NCBI RefSeq assembly: GCF_900107705.1
Contig: NZ_FNRE01000005.1
Span: 62,001-126,000 of the forward strand
DNA length: 64,000 bases
Direction of reading: 5' to 3'
DNA from: Prevotella sp. tc2-28
GTDB taxonomy: Bacteria; Bacteroidota; Bacteroidia; Bacteroidales; Bacteroidaceae
Shown here: positions 1 to 7,025 of the stretch, in pieces
Position numbering within the stretch: position 1 is the stretch's first letter
Layout: every line of letters begins with the position of its first letter
Notes under the pieces: model-generated
Told to the model about the DNA's origin: nothing
The model's input: the letters and a program-made list of their open reading frames with translations, nothing else
The model's database searches: none
Position numbers and translations under genes: made by a program

Positions 1-2
1 GA

Positions 3-194
3 CAATATGTCCGGCATCGCAGTCCGTCGTGTCGGACTGCGAGTTCGCTAGTTACGGACTGCGAGTCCGAAGCCGTCGGACTGATAGTTCACATTAATCG
101 AAGGGAAAGCGAGTCTTTTATGAGACGGAAATTGGCACTTAATGAGGAAAGATTAGCTCTTAATGAGAGAAGACTGGCGCTTAATGAAGCGTAA
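3..194 (+). CDS. 3' end of an unidentified gene with LALNE heptads, cut by the window edge
   Basis: One frame is open from the left edge to a TAA at 192-194. Its last residues form three heptads of the type (K/R)-L-A-L-N-E-x, encoded by three 21-bp tandem units at about 129-191. They would make a short charged coiled coil or helix. Upstream, the same frame reads through a CGGACT-rich repeat and gives an arginine/serine-rich peptide that looks unlike a folded domain, so only the heptad end is convincing. A possible internal start is the ATG at 120, which would leave a 24-residue peptide. No family is recognised. It could be the tail of a gene belonging to the same accessory patch as vapE, or a chance open frame. 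Confidence 0.3.
   Translation, partial: QYVRHRSPSCRTASSLVTDCESEAVGLIVHINRRESESFMRRKLALNEERLALNERRLALNEA
18..90. repeat. CGGACT repeat cluster with 22-23 bp spacing
   Basis: Three related units CGGACTGNNAGTYC begin near positions 33, 55 and 78. The middle one is a perfect palindrome (CGGACT-GCG-AGTCCG, 55-69). An inverted half unit GCAGTCCG lies at 19-26. The periodicity of about two helical turns would suit a protein-binding array, but this is inference; it may also be a scattered repeat family. Confidence 0.4.
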
Positions 195-513
195 GCAAAC
201 GCTTGATGATGCGCGAATTTTCGATGAATTAATGATGATTTTTTCGATTTTTAGGGTTTAACCTCACTTGGAGGGGCAGAATGCTTTTGTATATAAGGAT
301 TGTGGCGAGTGAGATTGGAAGCTTTACTCTCACTTCAACCTCACTCAAACCTCACTCGAACGTCATTTTTGCTTCATTTTAATTATTATTTGCGTGCTTT
401 TTGTGGGGAATAATTTGCAACCGCAAATTATTTTTTTTACCTTTGCATTGAAAAAGAAAGGAATTCGAATTAAGGAAAAGAAGCTATATAAATCTAACTT
501 AAAAATCTTTTTT
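195..513. promoter_or_regulatory. vapE upstream region: AACCTCACT repeats and promoter
   Basis: No gene is seen here. AACCTCACT occurs at 260-268, 337-345 and 348-356, with a related inverted GAGTGAGA-like piece near 307-315. The last two form AACCTCACTC-AAACCTCACT (337-356), which recurs inverted behind vapE. A Bacteroidota promoter follows: TTTG at 414-417, 20 bp, then TACCTTTG at 438-445. The start site should therefore be near 450, which rules out translation starts before that point. Confidence 0.65.
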
Positions 514-1797
514 ATGGAACAAAATTTTCTCATTAACGGAGAGACTCTTGGAGCCTCTCAGGAGGGAATGCTCGCTACTGAGCTGTACCTCATTAGCCAT
601 TATCTCTTCCGCCGAAACGTGCTGAACGGCAAGGTGGAGACTGCTGTAAAACCTGCGGAGGGACAAGCGCCTCTGTGGAAACCTCTGACACAGAGTGCTC
701 TCAACAGCATCATCATCCGAGCTAAGCGTGAGTGCGTCTGTGAGAACGGCTCACCGAAGTCGGACATTGTGGAGTACGTCAACTCTGACGAGATTGACAC
801 CTTTAACCCTATCAAAGACTATTTGGATCATCTGCCCAAATGGAATGGCGAGAATCATGTGGCAAGGCTCTTCAATCGTCTGCCTGGGGTTGACTCAGAG
901 TTGATGGGCTATCTGGCTACTTGGCTGCGATCGGTGGTGGCTCACTGGCTTCAGATGGACACCATTCACGGCAACGAATGCGTTCCAACGCTGATTGGTG
1001 CTCAAGGTTGTGGTAAGACGACATTCTTTGTGCGTCTGCTGCCTCCACATCTGCGTGCGTACTATCTGGATCATCTGAACCTGTCGAACAAGTTCGACAA
1101 GGAGATGGCGCTAACCAACAATCTGCTGGTGAACATCGATGAGCTGGACGCCATCCGACCCAGTCAGCATGCTGCACTGAAGCAGACGCTGAGCAAGAGC
1201 AAGGTGAACGGACGCCCCATCTATGGTGCCTCTCAGGAAGACCGGCCTCGCTATGCCTCGTTTGTGGCTACGACAAATAATCCACATCCGCTGACTGATG
1301 TCACTGGCTCACGTCGATACATCTGCATGACGATTCCATACGGTAAGTACATCGATAATATGGGTGAGATTGACTACGACCAGCTGTATGCGCAGGTGCT
1401 CTATGAACTGAGGGTGCAGAAGTCGCCTTATTGGTTTAACAACGACGAGGTGGCCCGTATCCAGCAGCTGAACCTGAACTATCTGGAGCAGAAGGATATT
1501 GCCGACATCGTCCGCATCTGCTTCCGCAAGCCGGAACCTGGCGAATTGGCACAGTCGATGAATTGTGAGCGACTCTTGGAGATTATCACCAAAGAATATC
1601 CGTCAGTCAAGGCTACTCACGGCACGAAGGTGTATCTGGGCAAGACTATGCGGACACTTGGTTTCGAGAGTACGGATTGTGGTCATGTGGCTCATTACAA
1701 AGTGATTCCACTCAAGGCTTCGAGTAAGCGAGAGCCATCAAGCTTGCTTGAAATGGCCGAGCATGAGAAGGCTCGACAGAATGTCAATGCTGCGTGA
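514..1797 (+). CDS. VapE-family P-loop ATPase/helicase-like protein (DUF3874-type C-terminus)
   Basis: This 427-residue protein carries a Walker A motif GAQGCGKTT (residues 162-170), a Walker B LLVNIDE (204-210) and a conserved VATTNNPHPL...GSRRY stretch typical of VapE, a P-loop family linked to phage, phage-satellite and plasmid replication. The C-terminal 100 residues resemble the Bacteroidota DUF3874 domain. The start at 514 is preferred over an upstream in-frame start because a clear TACCTTTG promoter lies at 438-445. Bacteroidota islands often carry VapE after a primase-like or VirE-N domain; that part is absent here, so the protein is either a stand-alone form or the remnant of an island. 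Nested inverted repeats surround the gene exactly, which suggests a replication or mobility function (inference). Confidence 0.8.
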   Translation: MEQNFLINGETLGASQEGMLATELYLISHYLFRRNVLNGKVETAVKPAEGQAPLWKPLTQSALNSIIIRAKRECVCENGSPKSDIVEYVNSDEIDTFNPIKDYLDHLPKWNGENHVARLFNRLPGVDSELMGYLATWLRSVVAHWLQMDTIHGNECVPTLIGAQGCGKTTFFVRLLPPHLRAYYLDHLNLSNKFDKEMALTNNLLVNIDELDAIRPSQHAALKQTLSKSKVNGRPIYGASQEDRPRYASFVATTNNPHPLTDVTGSRRYICMTIPYGKYIDNMGEIDYDQLYAQVLYELRVQKSPYWFNNDEVARIQQLNLNYLEQKDIADIVRICFRKPEPGELAQSMNCERLLEIITKEYPSVKATHGTKVYLGKTMRTLGFESTDCGHVAHYKVIPLKASSKREPSSLLEMAEHEKARQNVNAA

Positions 1798-1803
1798 GAT
1801 TGA

Positions 1804-1892
1804 AGTGAGGTTTGAGTGAGGTTAAAACCCCTCAACCTCACTCGTCTCCAACCCTTTGTAAAAAGGTGTTTTAAGAGATCTAAGTGAGGTTA
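1804..1892. repeat. Right-hand AACCTCACT/AGTGAGGTT repeats behind vapE
   Basis: AGTGAGGTTTGAGTGAGGTT at 1804-1823 is the perfect 20-bp inverse complement of 337-356. AAGTGAGGTTA at 1882-1892 is the inverse complement of TAACCTCACTT at 259-269. A further AACCTCACTCG at 1834-1844 matches 348-358 in direct orientation. The two flanks of vapE are therefore mirror images in both order and orientation. Confidence 0.75.
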
Positions 1893-1929
1893 ACCCGATC
1901 AGAATGAAAACCCATTAAACGAATAGATC

Positions 1930-2373
1930 ATGAATATAGCAAAAGAATTATTGATTGAGAAAGCCAAGGAAGGCTACACGGTTTGTTATGCTGATGCGTG
2001 TCCGTTGCGCACCCAGTGTTTGCGATGGTTCGTAGGACAGCACATACCTCATACCTATAGTTCCTACAGGTGTGTGAATCCGCACTTCGAGGGTGTGGCG
2101 ACCGCCGAATGTCCGATGTATCGCAGCGACCAGAAGATGCGCTTTGCCAAGGGCATGACTCACACCTTTACGGGCGATATGCCTAAACGAGTGGAGACTG
2201 CGGTACGCTATGGTATCATCGGTCTGACCAATCGCACCTATTATTTCGAGTATCGCAATGGAACGCGTCTCATTCCGCCTGCTTTGCAAGAGAAAATCCG
2301 CAAGCTGTTCCACGACAACGGATGGACAGAGGAGGTGATGTTCGATGGTTATGTAGAGGTTTACGACTGGTGA
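1930..2373 (+). CDS. Small Cys-containing protein, probably DUF6078 family
   Basis: The 147-residue soluble protein has an N-terminal set of cysteines (CYADACPLRTQC, later YRCVNP and AECPMY). Their spacing suggests a small metal site, followed by a charged region ending FDGYVEVYDW. The pattern resembles the Bacteroidota family DUF6078, for which I know no function. It lies 132 bp behind vapE on the same strand, with the outer AGTGAGGTTA repeat between them, so it may be co-acquired. No signal peptide or membrane segment is visible. The start at 1930 follows an AT-rich leader and is the first ATG of the frame. Confidence 0.6.
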   Translation: MNIAKELLIEKAKEGYTVCYADACPLRTQCLRWFVGQHIPHTYSSYRCVNPHFEGVATAECPMYRSDQKMRFAKGMTHTFTGDMPKRVETAVRYGIIGLTNRTYYFEYRNGTRLIPPALQEKIRKLFHDNGWTEEVMFDGYVEVYDW

Positions 2374-2586
2374 TCAAACAGGCTGCTGCTGCATATTGAT
2401 ATGAGTACTGCCGGCCATCGTCCCGTCCTTATTGTCTTTTGCGTGCGTAAACGGTGAGGAATCGGTACGTTAACTTCTTTTAACGAGTAAAGCGGTGGAG
2501 ATAAACATTTTTTAATTATCTTTGCATCTAACAAGTAGAAATCACAAAACTAAAATAATGTATTAACCCCAATATTATTTCAATTT
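2374..2586 (+). promoter_or_regulatory. Intergenic region with promoter of the 2587 lipoprotein
   Basis: The 213-bp gap contains TATCTTTG at 2517-2524, a good Bacteroidota -7 element about 60 bp before the lipoprotein start. A small dyad GTTAACTTCTTTTAAC lies near 2469-2484. No other gene or repeat is seen. Confidence 0.6.
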
Positions 2587-4596
2587 ATGAAACAAAAACT
2601 TTTTGCAATCGCGGCTCTCCTGCTGGGCATGGGCGCCTGCACCACCGAAGACAACCCATCATCAGGAGAGGAAGGCAAGACCGTGATTCCCGCCCAACTG
2701 AAGCAGGGCATCTGGACGGAGTACGACGAAGCGCTTTTAACCTCAGGCAAGTACACCGAAGAGCAGCTGGCCGCTATGCCCAGCGTCGGCATGCAGATTG
2801 ACGGCGACAAGGCTTACTTCTTCACCTACACAGCTGATGACGCCAGCGAACCCGTCGAGGGAAAGATCAGCTACAACAAGAGCACAGGCGAAGGTACCAT
2901 CACCTTCCCCACCATCAAAGACAATCCGCTCTCAGGCCAGAAGGTCAACTTCTCCGCAACCTCCGACGAGACGATGCAGTTCGACCTGACCTACGAAGGC
3001 CAGAAGACGACGGCCAACTTCGCATGGCTCTGCGAGAACCTGGACAACTGGTTCACGGAAATCACCGACGAGGACTGGAAGGCGCTGATGGCCTATTATG
3101 AGCAGTATGACGAAAAAGCTGGCCCTGACGCAAGCATCGACTGGAGCGACTCGGAGGTGGAAGGTCTCGATGAGCCGCTGGTGTGGAACGAAGATGTTTT
3201 GGCACCAGCTGGAACTAGGGCTATCGCTGTAGGTACAGTCATCAAAGTGGGCTTGAATATACTGGGCGCACTCTTTGAGGAAGAAAAACCCGACCCTAAT
3301 CAGGTGATTAACCAGAAGCTGGATAAAATCACAGGGAAACTCGACCAAGCGTTGGCAGTTCAAGCGAAAATGATGGATCAGATGAACGTGCGTTTCGATC
3401 AGATGGACCAGCATTTCAAAGAGGTGAATAACCGCCTCATCGCTATTGCGAATAAGATGAAGCAGACCGAGACCGTGAACATATTCAACACACGCAACGA
3501 GAAATACTACTTTCCTCTGAAGACGGTGGATCCCTTATTCAACCGCGCCTACCAACTCTATAACGACAACAAGGACGACCTGAGTAAGGTGAGTGCCAAA
3601 TTAGGTGATTATGGCAAGGAATGGGTAGGCAGTAGTGAAGAGAATCTTAAGCTGACTTGGCAGTATATCGAATACCTCAGTACTGTGCAGCATTCCTCAT
3701 ACAACACTACGGGCATGGGCAGTCTCTACGACAAACTGACCTACGACAAGTATCCCTGGGAGCACCTTGGCGTTGGCGACCGCCAGAGCTACCGAGCCTA
3801 TGACACGTTCATGATCACCAGGAGCCTCTTCATGATCTGCCTCTACGCCACCTATGGCAATCTGTCGGAGATCAAGCAGGAATTGCTCTACGACAACTTC
3901 AATATCTACAAGGACAAACTCAAGGAGTTCTGCGAGTTTAAGGTAGCCGACCCCGATGAGTTCCGCGTCTGCCAGATTCCGGGTGCCCACTTCGTGATGC
4001 ACAAGCAGTTGCAGAAGTATAGCTACTACCAAAAGAATAGCACCCAAGTGAGTGGCGATCTTATGCTTTGGAATGGCGAGGTCCCTCATCCTGATCTTTA
4101 TGGTCGTGATGCTGTTTATAGACCTGAGTGGCATGAAGCTGGTAAAATCAAGATAGAGAATCCCGAAGAACTGAAGTCTAAGTTGATTACCACGAAAGAG
4201 ATTCTTGCCATATATAACTATTATAGTGCTGTCAAGGGCTTTTTTGAAAAGTTTGAACATCTTTGGATGGATATGTTGGTAAGCAAGGATAATAGTAAAA
4301 TATCAGGCGGTGCAGAATATCCCAAGAAATCGGTAGGTGTTGTTCCTCCTTACTGGCCGCGACTGTTGTTGATTGAATTGGATTCCCAAAAGAATACTAC
4401 TAATGGAGTGCGTAAAAATGGAAATGAAATTTGTATAGGGCCATCAGTGGGTGCTTCCTGGAAACCGGAAAATATAGCGGAATGGCGTATGGGAGATGCA
4501 GAAATTAAAAATGGGAAGGCGTCGTGGATAAGAAATACTTATTCAACTTATGTTTGGAATGATTATTACGCAGCTATAGTTGAGAATCGCTACTAA
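2587..4596 (+). CDS. Large lipoprotein with central amphipathic/coiled-coil segment, function unknown
   Basis: The 669-residue protein begins with a lipoprotein signal peptide (hydrophobic stretch ending LGMGAC, lipid-anchored Cys at residue 18). Residues about 30-160 form a beta-rich domain with alternating polar and aromatic residues that recurs in Prevotella lipoproteins. A hydrophobic segment follows (GTVIKVGLNILGALF, about 217-231), then a heptad-rich helix of about 60 residues (NQKLDKITGKLDQ... to IANKMKQTE). The remainder is mainly helical and rich in Tyr/Trp. A hydrophobic helix followed by a long amphipathic helix is reminiscent of helical pore-forming proteins, but no family is recognised. 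The last 500 bases are clearly more AT-rich than the first part, which may reflect recombination. It is monocistronic, behind TATCTTTG at 2517. Confidence 0.7.
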   Translation: MKQKLFAIAALLLGMGACTTEDNPSSGEEGKTVIPAQLKQGIWTEYDEALLTSGKYTEEQLAAMPSVGMQIDGDKAYFFTYTADDASEPVEGKISYNKSTGEGTITFPTIKDNPLSGQKVNFSATSDETMQFDLTYEGQKTTANFAWLCENLDNWFTEITDEDWKALMAYYEQYDEKAGPDASIDWSDSEVEGLDEPLVWNEDVLAPAGTRAIAVGTVIKVGLNILGALFEEEKPDPNQVINQKLDKITGKLDQALAVQAKMMDQMNVRFDQMDQHFKEVNNRLIAIANKMKQTETVNIFNTRNEKYYFPLKTVDPLFNRAYQLYNDNKDDLSKVSAKLGDYGKEWVGSSEENLKLTWQYIEYLSTVQHSSYNTTGMGSLYDKLTYDKYPWEHLGVGDRQSYRAYDTFMITRSLFMICLYATYGNLSEIKQELLYDNFNIYKDKLKEFCEFKVADPDEFRVCQIPGAHFVMHKQLQKYSYYQKNSTQVSGDLMLWNGEVPHPDLYGRDAVYRPEWHEAGKIKIENPEELKSKLITTKEILAIYNYYSAVKGFFEKFEHLWMDMLVSKDNSKISGGAEYPKKSVGVVPPYWPRLLLIELDSQKNTTNGVRKNGNEICIGPSVGASWKPENIAEWRMGDAEIKNGKASWIRNTYSTYVWNDYYAAIVENRY

Positions 4597-4610
4597 GTCG
4601 CTCCCTGCAG

Positions 4611-4676
4611 TAGTCGCTGGGACAGGTACTTGGGTATAACGGCCCCTATGACTCAGGTACCTGTCCCCACGGCTAC
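4611..4676. repeat. 66-bp palindromic REP-like element, copy 1
   Basis: The element has arms GGGACAGGTAC and GGTACCTGTCCC around a central AT-rich spacer, within flanks TAGTCGCT and ACGGCTAC. It is 65/66 identical to copy 2 at 6406-6471, the only difference being GGCCCC versus GGCTCC. Palindromes starting GGGACAGGTAC resemble repeats spread by REP-associated Y1 transposases (family knowledge); no such transposase is in the window. Confidence 0.8.
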
Positions 4677-4690
4677 CTTAGCATTGTTAT

Positions 4691-4712
4691 TTGGCAAAAA
4701 TGATTATCTTTG
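4691..4712 (+). promoter_or_regulatory. Promoter of the amidohydrolase gene
   Basis: TTGG at 4691-4694 and TATCTTTG at 4705-4712 resemble the Bacteroidota -33/-7 pair, with shorter spacing than usual. The gene begins 54 bp downstream. Confidence 0.55.
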
Positions 4713-4766
4713 CAAACAGATATTAACTTTTTGCATACATAGTCTCAGTAATATAAATCATATAAA

Positions 4767-6404
4767 ATGAAACAAGCTATTATTCTCGGCAACATCATCA
4801 CAATGGATGAAAAGCGGCCCTTTGCCAAGGCTGCATTAGTGAAGAACGGCGTGTTTGCCTATATCGGCAGCGCAGAGGAAGCAAAAAAGCTTGCTGGTGC
4901 AGACGCTAAGGTGCTGGATTACGGTGAGAACTACGTCTATCCCGGATTCCTTGAGTCTCACAGTCACGGCCATCTGGCCGGCGACCGCTTTATCGGACAG
5001 GCTAGCCTGGGGCAGGTGGGTTTGACCGACTATGCCAAATACCGCGAGATCATTAAGGAGTTTATTGCCAAGAACCCGCAGCGCGAGTTCTATTTAGCAT
5101 CAGGATGGGTGGAGAATGATGAATACGTCACCAAGGCCTATCTGGACGACATCTGTACAGACAAGCCATTGTTTATGCATACCGGCGGTGGACATTCCAT
5201 GTTGCTCAACACCAAGGCACTTGAGTGGGCCGGCATCGATGCAGCCTACGCAAAGAAATACGGCTATGAACAGGTACACGTTGACGAGAACGGCGAGCCA
5301 GACGGATACGTTTGTGAAGCTCCCGTATTCGAAATCGTACCAAAACTTCCCACTACATTGGAGGATGCCAAAAACTATCTGCTCGCTTGGCAGGATTTCG
5401 CTCTCAGCAGCGGCTTTACCGCTGTCGCTGATGCTGGTGCTGAGGTAGTCTATCACGAATCGCCCAAGGCCTACCATGAACTGGAGAAGGAAGGCAAACT
5501 GAAGATGCGTACCTATGCTTACATGTATGTCACCGATAATATTGCCGATCCGAAGGCAGAGATTGCCCGCATTGCCGCACAGCGTGCTGAACTGAGTGGT
5601 GAGTATTTCCATATCGTTGGTGCCAAAGCGTTCCTCGACGGTGTGACCGAAGCCCACACAGCCTGGCAAAACCAGGATTACCTCGACCAGCCTGGCTATC
5701 ACGGTGTTGAGCGCTTCAACGACCACGATAAGATGGTTCAACTGATTGTCGAAGCCGACAAGGAGGGCATGTCTGTCCATGTACACTCCGAGGGTGGTGG
5801 TGCTACCCACTTCATGCTTGACTGTATTGAGGATGCCGAGAAGATTACTGGGGACCTTGACCAGCGCAATGTGCTGGCTCACCTGCACTTTGTCACCGAT
5901 GAGGATATCCGCCGTATGGGAGCAACAGGCTCCATACCAGCTGTACCCCCCCTGTGGACTGCGAAGATTCCCGGAGGTCCTTACGAACAGGAAGTTTCCT
6001 ACGTCGGCAAGGAACTAACAGATCAGGCCTATCCCATCAAGTCGTTCTACGATGCAGGTGCTAACGTGGTGTTCCATTCCGACTTCCCTGTATCCCCGAT
6101 GATGAATGTCAAATACAGCATTTACATGGCCGAGAAGCGCAATACTCCAAAAGAAATGTTGGGCGGTATATGCCAACCGCGTAATGTCAAGGAAGCCATC
6201 ACCCGTGAGCAGTCGTTGCGCGCCATGACCATCAATGTGGCCCGTCAGTGGCATCAGGAGCATCGCATGGGTTCCATCGAGTTCGGTAAGATTGCCAACA
6301 TGGCGGTGTTCGACTGCGACTTCCTGCACGACGACATCGAGAAGGTTGCCCAGGCCAACATCGTAGCCACCATCGTGGATGGTGAAGAAGTGTATAAAGC
6401 GTAG
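4767..6404 (+). CDS. YtcJ-like metal-dependent amidohydrolase
   Basis: The 545-residue enzyme belongs to the amidohydrolase_3 (YtcJ-like) branch. Visible signatures are the N-terminal beta-sandwich leading into PGFLESHSHGH (metal-binding HxH, residues about 66-70), SGFTAVADAG, HVHSEGGG and AHLHFV with further histidines, VVFHSDFPVSP with the conserved Asp, and the closing GKIANMAVFDCDF. Length and motif order are normal for the family. Substrates of most members are unknown; hydrolysis of an amide or N-acyl compound is the general expectation. There is no signal peptide, so it acts in the cytoplasm. It is transcribed alone from the promoter at 4691-4712. Both sides carry the same 66-bp palindromic repeat, so the gene is bracketed by repeat copies. 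Confidence 0.85.
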   Translation: MKQAIILGNIITMDEKRPFAKAALVKNGVFAYIGSAEEAKKLAGADAKVLDYGENYVYPGFLESHSHGHLAGDRFIGQASLGQVGLTDYAKYREIIKEFIAKNPQREFYLASGWVENDEYVTKAYLDDICTDKPLFMHTGGGHSMLLNTKALEWAGIDAAYAKKYGYEQVHVDENGEPDGYVCEAPVFEIVPKLPTTLEDAKNYLLAWQDFALSSGFTAVADAGAEVVYHESPKAYHELEKEGKLKMRTYAYMYVTDNIADPKAEIARIAAQRAELSGEYFHIVGAKAFLDGVTEAHTAWQNQDYLDQPGYHGVERFNDHDKMVQLIVEADKEGMSVHVHSEGGGATHFMLDCIEDAEKITGDLDQRNVLAHLHFVTDEDIRRMGATGSIPAVPPLWTAKIPGGPYEQEVSYVGKELTDQAYPIKSFYDAGANVVFHSDFPVSPMMNVKYSIYMAEKRNTPKEMLGGICQPRNVKEAITREQSLRAMTINVARQWHQEHRMGSIEFGKIANMAVFDCDFLHDDIEKVAQANIVATIVDGEEVYKA

Positions 6405-6405
6405 C

Positions 6406-6471
6406 TAGTCGCTGGGACAGGTACTTGGGTATAACGGCTCCTATGACTCAGGTACCTGTCCCCACGGCTAC
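6406..6471. repeat. 66-bp palindromic REP-like element, copy 2
   Basis: This is the second copy of the element at 4611-4676, in the same orientation. It begins one base after the amidohydrolase stop codon. Its hairpin (GGGACAGGTAC...GGTACCTGTCCC) could double as a transcription terminator for that gene, although no T run follows. Confidence 0.8.
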
Positions 6472-6509
6472 TCATAACAAAACATCAATAATTAGAAACG
6501 ATTGAGATT

Positions 6510-6953
6510 ATGAAAAAGATTAATGTATTCTGTGTGCTGGTACTGGCACTGATGCTGATTGACTTTGTGGTAGATTTATTCCTCAACACCAGTGATGCGA
6601 GTGTTGAACTAAAACTGGAGAACGAGTCCTTGGGCTTTGTATTGTTCACATTCTTCTTCGCATTGTTAGCCCTTGGAGCTGTCGTAGTGGCTGTGGTCAG
6701 CTTCGTCAAGTTTGTCCTGAACGTGAACCGCAACGAGGTGTTTACAGAGAAGAACATTAAGCTGATTCGCAAGTATGGTTATTGTACCCTGCTAGGTGGC
6801 GTATTCTTGATGTTCCTGTCTTTCTTCTTTGTAGGCCACGGTTTCTGGGATGCAGTGGTAGATGGTCTCAACGCGCTGGGTGAAGGCTTCTTCGCACTGC
6901 TGATAGCCGAGGTGTTCTGCATCGGCATGAAGCTGCAGGAAAATCACCCATGA
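6510..6953 (+). CDS. DUF2975-type four-helix membrane protein
   Basis: The 147-residue protein has four predicted membrane helices (about residues 5-25, 42-70, 92-112 and 118-138), with NVNRNEVFTEKNIKLIRKYGYC between helices 2 and 3, the hallmark loop of DUF2975. In this family the gene is normally followed directly by a small XRE/Cro-type regulator. No such gene follows here; the frame ends QENHP and a convergent gene (metY) begins 72 bp away, so the usual partner is missing or lost. The usual C-terminal EEQDLTI-type tail is also shortened. The role of the family is not established. Confidence 0.75.
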   Translation: MKKINVFCVLVLALMLIDFVVDLFLNTSDASVELKLENESLGFVLFTFFFALLALGAVVVAVVSFVKFVLNVNRNEVFTEKNIKLIRKYGYCTLLGGVFLMFLSFFFVGHGFWDAVVDGLNALGEGFFALLIAEVFCIGMKLQENHP

Positions 6954-6955
6954 TG

Positions 6956-6990
6956 ATGGACAAAGAGCTGAACTCCTGGTAGCTGTCCAT
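6956..6990. terminator. Possible bidirectional terminator between convergent genes
   Basis: ATGGACA (6956-6962) pairs with TGTCCAT (6984-6990), and GCT/AGC pairing extends the stem inside. It lies in the only gap between the DUF2975 gene and the convergent metY. There is no clear T tract, so the call is weak. Confidence 0.3.
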
Positions 6991-7025
6991 ACTCTCTGTC
7001 ACCCACCGCATCAACAAACGCTCAA

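Noticed and set aside
394..513. N-terminal extension of the VapE frame
   Set aside because: The TACCTTTG promoter at 438-445 lies inside it, so the extension cannot be on the transcript; the start at 514 is used.
4611..6471. 66-bp palindromes as integron attC sites
   Set aside because: The typical attC core sites and an integrase are missing, and the copies are nearly identical, unlike attC sites of a cassette array.
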